Assembly (NCBI GenBank): GCA_029582165.1
Contig: JARFYH010000038.1
Coordinates: forward strand, 1 to 64,000
From: Portulaca oleracea
Lineage: Eukaryota; Streptophyta; Magnoliopsida; Caryophyllales; Portulacaceae
Length of the DNA stretch: 64,000 bases
Direction: 5' to 3'
Part shown: piece by piece, positions 56,668 to 64,000 of the stretch
Layout of the letters: each line of letters starts with the position of its first letter
Numbering within the stretch: the stretch's first letter is position 1
Notes under the pieces: model-generated
Seen by the model: the letters and a program-made list of their open reading frames with translations, nothing else
What the model was told of the DNA's origin: nothing
Databases searched by the model: none
Position numbers and translations under genes: made by a program

Positions 56668-57941
56668 ATGGCAATGGCCAGAGATCTTTAAGGAGCGAGG
56701 AGTATCGAAAGTCAATTACGCTGCAATATATGTGGTGTTTATCTTCATGTCCCGTACTCCTTCCATGCCGATACTCCATATACCTCTGATAGTTCATAAT
56801 CATTTGACATAAAATGTAACAGTTTATTCGCATCGTAGCCATAATTTTGTTCAAAATGCATCCGCGCTATTTTCAGTGCAATGGAAGCAACAGCTGCTGT
56901 CCAGAATGTAAATCGTCTTGTGCCACTTCACAGCTCGTTTCCAATTCGACGGTTGAAAGAATAGCGATTGATATCGCTGTGATGAAGCCTGGAATGCTGC
57001 AACTATTTTTGAGTGGCTCCATTGCACGCGACTACAAAACAATACAGGAATAGAAGGAGAGATACGACGAACGAAAGCGCTGGGTTTACAGTCATCAAAG
57101 GCTCCCGTTAGTATCGTACTTCGTGATGAAAGATAAGGAAGTACGTAATGAATATATATCATCCAAATCGCAGCTGTTGATCGTATAATATCAGATTCGA
57201 AATGGAGGTCAGTGGTATGGATTCGATTGTTAAAGAGAGAGAAGATATGATCCAATTGCATAAAGAGGTGACAATGCAATTCGTTAATTTCTGTTTACTT
57301 TCATGTATTGAGCTATTGTTTACCACAGTATATCCTGCAAATATTCGCGTAGGCAGACTCGTGCCGACCAAAGTCGAAGGAAGCCATTTGTGAACAGCTT
57401 ATGCAACGGTTTTGTGTTCGTAGAAGGAGAAGATGCGATCAGAAGGAGCAAAACATTTTTGCACGAACACATCATAAACGTTAGCCTCGTCTTTTCAAAG
57501 ATTCCAGGATGAGATTCGAAATCGATCACAAGCTCGTGAATTGGAGCACGAAAAGATAAAGTTGTGGCGCCATGTATGTCCTGTGGATAGTCAACATGAT
57601 TTCTACATCCATCGTGATACCTTGGAGATAAGTAAGATCTATCCGTACCCCACGAACGAAATGACCTGAAGCGTAAGAGCGACAAATCTAATTCAAAGAT
57701 TTGAGCACACCAAAACAAAATCAAGTTGTAAGTTTTGGAGCCAATACTGTGAAAGACAAAGATACCAGCGAAGCCATTGCGATGCGCTCGAGAGCAATGA
57801 CTGGGAATGTACTCGATGCACGCTTTACAATTCTTTTAGCAAAAGACATTGCGATGCTGCGTCTACGAAAATTGCTTAAAGCGCGTATGTCCTACTAAGA
57901 AACACTATCAGTCAAAATTGATACAGCGCTCGAAAGAATGA
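56668..57941 (+). pseudogene. RAD18-like RING/SAP/RanBP2 gene, unit 4
   Basis: CAA to TAA after MAMARDL (56685 region) and GT to AT at the RING intron donor. The second RING half is open from CCPECKS to YKTIQE and the shared TAG. The SAP frame is as in unit 3. Not translatable. Confidence 0.55.
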
Positions 57942-58055
57942 AGCTTTGAAGATATGGAACCAAAGATACACATGTACAAAGCACTGCGTATACTGAACAC
58001 TCGTCATAGCAGCTCCAACAAGACTGGGTATTAAAATCGAACAGTCTCGACGTTG

Positions 58056-58260
58056 TATCCGAATGTGCAAAGTGTGGCTCAACCCATTCTTCTCCTTCCT
58101 GCATGTCTATGCAAAGAGAACGAACTGGATTGTATAGGCGAGGGTGTGCTTGTCAGAAGTAGCAGAAACATATGATGCTTCTTTGTTCCAACAAGAAACG
58201 TAATACAATTACGTCAATTTTTCATGAACGTACCATTGGCGGAATTACCTCGACAAAATA
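58056..58260 (+). pseudogene. zinc-knuckle fragment, unit 4
   Basis: The knuckle SECAKCGSTHSSPSCMSMQR is intact as in unit 2, but a one-base difference downstream (GGCGAGGGTGTGC) changes the frame. Confidence 0.35.
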
Positions 58261-58625
58261 AGGTTAGGTGTCGGCTTTGCCATGTGGCGTCAGAATCTCT
58301 CTACTGTGATCAACTCATACTTATTCTTCGACATTTCCTATGTTTCTGCGTGTATCAATCAATGTATCGATTTCATTCATAATGCTACAAAAAAATGAGC
58401 AAGAGACATCTATCCTTCCGTTATTGAAAGACATAATTATGCTTCTGCTACGCTTTCTTATGAAAGTGCATCGATAAGAACATGTAAAATTCTTAGAAAG
58501 TACGAGCAGATGCTAACGTTATAGAGCTCTGGTGGCTTATACCATCTGTCTTATCGATCCTCTATCGCGTTTATCAATTTTTAAAGTTCCATAGCTGCCA
58601 TTTCTCAAAATTACTCCCATTCAAG

Positions 58626-60348
58626 ATGCTGTCTTCGGCGCACGTTGCCTATGTCATTAGCATTAGTTCCTTGTTTGCACTCTTCATCGATCGATCCCAG
58701 AGCTTTGCAGACGTGCGAAGCTCTCAAATACGTGGTCATAGATTTCTTGACGATGATACTATAAATACAATTCCCCAGGACGTCAAGTGCGAACAAAAGA
58801 CAATATGTGACTCTAACAACTATTGTGCCATTGTTTGTCAACGAGGGACTGTTGTGGTGGGGCAGTGGCTACAGGAGGCTTTGAAACTTCAGCGGCAGCT
58901 CGCTTATAAACGAGACATATGCACAGCGCAGCTTCCTGGGACTCACAACTCGGCAATAACATTGGCAGATGTAGGATTAGATCTGAAGATATATGTTGCG
59001 TATTAGCTTTTCTGACGTCGTTTATGGTAGGGTTACGGGGTTGAAGACCATGTCTTTGAAAGCATTTTGCATTCTGCGCAATATAAAGGTGTTGTCCGCA
59101 CAAATGATCAGGTAAGCGATCGTCAGATTTACGTGAAGAGCGTATTCTTTAAGGCATATGACAGTACTTCTCATTAACCGATCAATTGGAAATGGGCGTA
59201 CGGCTGTTGGAATTGGACGTGCACTATGTAAATGATCAGCTCACGATTGCACATTGCGGCGGATTCCACTCTCCAAATTTTGATCGGTTTATTGCCCTCA
59301 TCAGATCTGCTGCTAAATTTTTCCATAAGGATATTGATTGGGACACAGGGTTGATCGGATGCAATCCCAGTTTTAGCGGCATTCCGTCCAAAGACCAACG
59401 TACACTGGTCAATGCACTTGAAGAGATATCGGGTTGGCTAACGAGCAATAAAGATGAGTTTTTGATGGTTTTCCTTGATGACGGCGAAGAGATTGAGAAA
59501 CAGGGCCGAGTTGAGGAGTTGGTTAATGCTATTTCAGCATCGTTTGAACAAAGTATCATTTTTACGCCGGGAAACAAGGTTTGTTTAGTTGTTTTGTCGC
59601 ATTCAGGTTGTATGAATGAGTTTGTATGCTAATAGGATACTGCTTGGCCGACTTTTGATGAAATGATAAAGCGAGGAAAACGAATCTTGTTCATGTCTGG
59701 AACGCATTATGCCAGTGCGGATAGTATCCTTTCACGAAGGCCAATGTATGCTCTTGGACGGAACCGAGTCTTCCGCTGAAATCATACCCAGCTTGTGAAT
59801 TTGCTAGCGGGGGAAGTACAGTGAGCCAGATCGGAACCGTCTTTCGACCGCAAACGAGTGAGATTCTGTACGGTCCATTTAACGCTAGCGGAGAATTAGG
59901 ACCGAACGTTCAAGTTCTGAACGAGTCAACTATTCCTGGTGTCGTGCAGTGTGGAACAAATTACCCTTCGCCTGATCTGTTGACGCCAAAACGTGCAGAA
60001 TCTTTTGTCTGGACATTTGATAGAAACTACCTGCGCGATCCACGCTTATGTCTCGGCCTCTCCAAATCGTCGCCACATTGGAAAAATATCAATTGCACTA
60101 ATTTGCAAGCCACTGTTGCCGCATGCCGCAGTGTTAGTGATCCTCGGAAGTGGATCCTATCCGATCAAATATCAGATTATAAATCAGGTGATAAAGCTTG
60201 TTCAGCCACCGGCGATAATATGATATTCTCCGTACCTGCATCAGCTTACGAAAATCAGCTTGTCATGCAGCAGCTCTCAGCTTCGAGCAATCTCATACAA
60301 CAAATCATTTTTAAGCGTGGCTCCAATCAGCTGGGCACCAAAGCTTGA
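58626..60348 (+). pseudogene. secreted PI-PLC-X-like phosphodiesterase, unit 4 (one frame break)
   Basis: Exons 58626-58970, 59031-59111, 59165-59578 and 59636-60348. Exons 1-3 read through in frame. Exon 4 has one base missing near 59729 (ATCCTTTCACG for ATCCTCTTCACG), after which the frame reopens at MSQIGTVFRPQTSE. It ends KRGSNQLGTKA through an extra A near 60314. If the 59729 loss is a base-calling error this copy would also be functional. Confidence 0.75.
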
Positions 60349-60727
60349 GTTTGAGGCGACCAACTCATCCTTATGGGAAGCATGATTTGGATAACAACTG
60401 ACATTAGACGTCGCTAAATTTCATAGCTAAAGTCCACAAAGTAATTCATATTTTTACGTCAAGTGCTTTCTGTCTTTTTCTGAATACGATCTCTATATTT
60501 TCGATGGGATCGCATTCGCTATTTGTTGTTGTCGACGAGAATGGCATATCGTATGCAATTCCAGCGCTTTATGTGACGTCGCTCGATGTGGATCAATCAT
60601 GCTGTTGTGATAACATATCTGATGCTGAGGACTGAGTGGTTTAGCTCCAGCTTTTTTAAAATTATGAATAACTGTGTAGTAGCTTACAGAAGAGGGATCT
60701 TATGCGAACTGATACGGTTCGCACACG

Positions 60728-61545
60728 ATGAATAAACCATCATATGTATTGTTCCTCAAAAGCAGTGACGAAGCGTACGATTCCGCTTTGCTCGATGCGC
60801 AACAAGACAAAATACAGCAGTTTTTTCCTTCATCTACAGAAACTTTAGCGTTTGAGTTTGTAAATCAGCAAGCTCTAACGGAGATCCTGCTGCAGCTCCC
60901 TAAACCTCATAGCGGTATCATTCTAACAAGCCCTAGAGCAATCAATGCTATTGTGAATGTCCTGGAAACAACTTCCTCGAGCGATCAGAAAAAGCGACCC
61001 GAAAACCTAAATCTGTTGTGATCTATGCCGTCGGAAAAGTGGCAGCGAAGGATTTGAACAATTTGAGATTGTATGCAAATGTGATTCGGCTGGTTCTTGG
61101 GAGAAACTCGATGCGTATCTTGAACAAAAAGCGGTTCTAACGCCAAGCTGGAAGCAAAACCCATGCCTGTTTTATGCGGAGATAAACGGCAAAATACATG
61201 ACCGGACAGCTTTTACAAGCAAAGTTGATGCTGGAGGAGCTCAGAGTGTAACAAAGCGCTATCAAAGCTGACATTGAGGTACCTCATGCATGCGGAATAC
61301 CTGCTTGGGTAGTACTCTTAAGTCCGAGTAGATTAAAGGCAGTGAAAGATTTACCGCTACCATAGGTTCGAATATTGAAAGCCACAACTGGAAAGACTAC
61401 TGCTGAAGCAATACAGAAGCACGCGAAAGAGAGCGGAGAGAGTCATTGGGACCACAACGTCGTATCTCCATCACGGACGCCTCATGCGCTGGCAAGCTCA
61501 ATTCTTAACTATGACCAAACAACGCAAGAGTAGCGTCAGAATTGA
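60728..61545 (+). pseudogene. UROS: uroporphyrinogen-III synthase relic, unit 4
   Basis: The best N-terminal frame of the four: 97 codons from MNKPSYVLFLKSSDEAYDSA through KPHSGIILTSPRAINAIVNV, then a one-base change near 60995 (KKRP, then the true frame VVIYAVGKVAAKDLNN). The shared TGA and TAA follow. Not translatable beyond half length. Confidence 0.75.
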
Positions 61546-61610
61546 AAAATAAGTAATAGGACTTGAATTTCTATGAAATATATGGAGCTTGAAGCGCAAC
61601 TCTTTCTCAG

Positions 61611-62545
61611 CTACCTCATCTTCGTATTGTTGAATGCTTTCTATACAATCATAGTCATTTTATCCCCGCCAGTCTGCGCCTGCTGTTTGTTGCTAGAGTA
61701 GTATTCGCTCATTCTCGTTGCAAGATCACCAAACCCTATCAAAATAAACTCCCAGCCGTCGATGTCAGCGCACTCAATTCTCCTTCAGGCATCAGCACTT
61801 TCATCTTCTGCTTAGCATCCTTTTTACATATTGTGTATCCGATTGTGTTTGCTCCATTCAATGTCAGCGCAAAAAGGACAAGTAGAGCCCATCGCACCTT
61901 GTATTTGAGAATCAAAATAAGCAAAATAATACTCAAACAGCCGAGCTCCATAAAATCCAAACCAAAATTCACGAGAATCAATTTAACCATAAGCTTTTCA
62001 TTTTCATCTGGCTGAAAAATCTACTCGATGCTTTCATCCTCATTGATCCGGTTTCACCAACGCAACCCCACGAGCAACCGTCTTGAGATATTTTTCACCG
62101 TTCAAAAATCAACGGCCGGCAGTAATATGCATTATAGGAATATGAAACAAAACTCTTGATGAAAATGCCACCGAACAAGTACAACTGAGTCGCAAGAGCC
62201 TTCGCTCGTGAATTGATGGAGGCACATTCTAAGTATAAAAGTGGATGATTTTAGAGAACATATCTTGAATGATGTATGAAGAAAACCACAACAAGATGAT
62301 TAGTTTCTGATGGTTTTATGGATCGACTTCAGCCTTACGTCATGTCGTTGATGTGAGAAATTTGCTTGAGAGAGAGAATGAAGTACGTACATGGCAAAGC
62401 CAGAGTTGGAGGCATTTGGAGCTTGTTTTACCGAATAAGAAGTTTCGGATGTATTCAATAAATCTCTGTCAATGTGAATGAACTCAGATTCGCTCGTTGA
62501 ATCCTTTTCGATCGCAGCATCATCAACAGCATTTTGATCTCGATC
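61611..62545 (-). pseudogene. TVP23: TVP23 relic, unit 4
   Basis: An 83-codon frame (61739-61990) shows the last two membrane helices: MELGCLSIILLILILKYKVR and WALLVLFALTLNGANTIGYT, then ICKKDAKQKMKVLMPEGEL. TGA and TAG occupy the Trp sites as in unit 3, and the tail is broken near 61745. Confidence 0.65.
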
Positions 62546-62549
62546 CTAT

Positions 62550-63190
62550 TAAATCAAAGCTTTGTTTTCTCAATGCCCGTATAAGATGCATCAACGCTTT
62601 GTCGCCTTCCAAGACACAACATCGCTAGCTTCTGTTGTTTTCTTCTCGTGCATCTACTCCATACAACCCGTTTTTGACCAAGCAGCATACAGCAATTAAA
62701 GGGCACTAGAATCTCAAGTTGACGAGAGATCGGCTGACGATGCCGCCCAAGAACAGAAAATTTTACTCGGGAAAGCGAAACAGGTGGACAGGCAGCTGCA
62801 ATTGAAATAAATAGGCATCGGTAAGAGAAAGAAAGCGATAAAAAGCCAACTTCCGCCCTCGAAGAAAATTTTCAAGAGCAAATGAATCCAGCGCGCAGTT
62901 CTGACGCCGCATCTGATGGGCTCCAGCAAGAAATGAGGAGCGCAAAGTGGTCAGATGATATACAATCCTATGGGAGAGAGAATTAAGGAAATTTACTGGA
63001 CGTAAAGCTGTAGGTAAATTTTGTACGTATGGATCATGATCCAAACGAACAGCAAAAAACGAAGTCAAGAACAAAGGAGAGTCGAGTAGATTTAAAGCTC
63101 GCTTATCTTTCTTGTACGCCATTGTGTTGAAAGCTTCATGGGCGCTTTAAGGGATATCTCTGTAATTAACGTAAATACATAGCTCGACAT
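62550..63190 (-). pseudogene. unit-border gene, unit 4
   Basis: The frame 62763-63122 (MAYKKDKRALNLLDSPLFLT to the C-terminal LPVHLFRFPE) covers most of the locus, but the MSSYVF start at 63190 is in another frame. No family was recognised. Confidence 0.35.
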
Positions 63191-63311
63191 AATATGAATT
63201 TAGAACGGCTATAAAATTAGAGAGAGATTGTAAAAACATAATCAATGAATGAAAAATATCTTTATATTAAACATCGAAATCTCACTAATCACTACACAAG
63301 ACTCTTAATGT

Positions 63312-64000
63312 TTACCATAAGGCTATAATCTTGCCTATAAACTGCTGCAGTCCATTAGACCAGGACTGCAGCACACGCTTCGTTATACTGCAAATATCTG
63401 CAGATACGGAGCCCAAATCTGTGGTTACCGTTGCAATATTAGGGAGCGGTCTACTATTCAAAGCCATATGCATCAATGATCGCTGCGCAATCGACAGCCG
63501 CTCTTCCGCGATTGCGAGCTGTGTTTGTAAGTCTTCCATTTCCATATTCTTTCGATCGTGTAAGACCAATATATTGTGTTTTGTTTGTTCCGTTTCTGTT
63601 TCCATTTCTTTTCGCGCTTCTTCTGCATTGATGACATTCCTTTTCATAATGTTGAGCTCTTTTTCATTCTTGATCTGTTCCATACCATAGCGCTCGCTCA
63701 TAGTTTGTATTTTCTTTTCCAATTGTTTGTTTTCTTTTTCCAGCGTGACATATCGCTTATGCTCGCATTCCATGCCATGCTGTAATTCATCATTCGTTGC
63801 TGCGAGTTCTCGTAATTTCTTCTCGCTGTCATTCTGCGTCCATTCTAGATCCTCATTCTTCGCCTTCAGACTCCCATTCGTTTCATCAAGAGCCTTCACG
63901 AGCTCTTGGAGTCGTAGTGACTCGACATGAAAAGCATCCAAACGCTGGGCAATGCTCTCCATTTTACTCCCATATGCTTTTACGTTCTTGCTCAACTCTT
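63312..64000 (-). CDS. coiled-coil protein, unit 5 (partial at window edge)
   Basis: Open over 227 codons from the window edge to TAA at 63312-63314, with the same coiled coil and C-terminus (SVSADICSITKRVLQSWSNG) as units 1 and 4. The N-terminal ~65 codons lie outside. So far no break is seen, so this may be a second intact copy. The array continues beyond the window. Confidence 0.65.
   Translation of the reverse strand, partial: ELSKNVKAYGSKMESIAQRLDAFHVESLRLQELVKALDETNGSLKAKNEDLEWTQNDSEKKLRELAATNDELQHGMECEHKRYVTLEKENKQLEKKIQTMSERYGMEQIKNEKELNIMKRNVINAEEARKEMETETEQTKHNILVLHDRKNMEMEDLQTQLAIAEERLSIAQRSLMHMALNSRPLPNIATVTTDLGSVSADICSITKRVLQSWSNGLQQFIGKIIALW

Larger units (their letters stand above)
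25536..64000. repeat. direct tandem array of ~9.4-kb multigene units
   Basis: Using the shared ATG of the border gene as landmark, the units are 25536-34896 (9361 bp), 34897-44226 (9330), 44227-53644 (9418), 53645-63190 (9546) and 63191 to beyond the window. All gene starts repeat in the same order and orientation; for example the PLC-like ATG is at 30499, 39865, 49102 and 58626. Units 3 and 4 are the most alike: PLC exon 1 encodes the same protein in both. Unit length varies through many small insertions and deletions. No transposon or terminal repeat was seen at the borders. Confidence 0.95.

Noticed and set aside
25536..64000. Array as a transposon or integrated virus
   Set aside because: No transposase, reverse transcriptase, integrase, capsid or terminal repeat was recognised; the contents are ordinary host genes.
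1..64000. CRISPR arrays, bacterial operons, rRNA genes
   Set aside because: No regular short repeat-spacer pattern, no ribosome-binding-site spaced gene strings and no conserved rRNA segments were seen; spliced eukaryotic genes dominate.

Overview
This is nuclear eukaryotic DNA. Coding stretches are cut by short GT..AG introns of about 40-70 bp, the proteins are eukaryotic (PP4R3/SMEK, TRF4-type poly(A) polymerase, TVP23, RAD18-like RING, AGC kinase, PI-PLC-like phosphodiesterase), and there are no operons. The mix of secreted glycine-rich proteins, a secreted PI-PLC-X-like enzyme, a DUF1769 plus DUF547 protein and very short introns suggests an oomycete or related stramenopile, possibly an Albugo-like biotroph. 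That placement is inference, not proof.

Left part (1-25.5 kb), mostly single-copy and gene-poor: a broken Gly/Tyr-rich secreted protein gene (471-858), weak unidentified fragments (3.4-5.4 kb), a PP4R3/SMEK-like phosphatase-4 regulatory subunit on the minus strand (9124 to 6564, with a tail readable to 5813), a decayed PDZ-plus-AGC kinase pseudogene (11.2-13.1 kb), an unidentified minus-strand gene (13.2-14.1 kb), an intact 399-residue secreted glycine-rich repeat protein (16442-17641), a small secreted-protein candidate (18084-18263), a TRF4-like poly(A) polymerase (18.8-20.9 kb) and a DUF1769/GRAM-like/DUF547 protein (21.2-24.4 kb).

Right part (25.5-64 kb): a direct tandem array of four complete units of about 9.3-9.5 kb plus the start of a fifth, running off the right edge. 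Each unit carries, left to right: a coiled-coil protein (-), an unidentified gene (-), a RAD18-like RING/SAP/RanBP2-zinc-finger gene (+), a zinc-knuckle fragment (+), a secreted PI-PLC-X-like gene of four exons (+), a uroporphyrinogen-III synthase relic (+), a TVP23 relic (-) and an unidentified gene whose first codons lie at the unit border (-). Most passengers are broken. The PLC-like gene is fully readable only in unit 2 (539 residues), and the coiled-coil gene is fully readable only in unit 1 and, as far as seen, in unit 5.

The damage is of two kinds: one-base length changes, often in homopolymers and also seen in single-copy genes, which may be assembly errors; and substitutions shared between units (TGG to TGA, CAA to TAA, CGA to TGA, GT donor to AT), which look like real decay with a transition bias. 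A perfect 16-bp palindrome sits upstream of each coiled-coil gene, once in unit 1 and twice in units 2-4.
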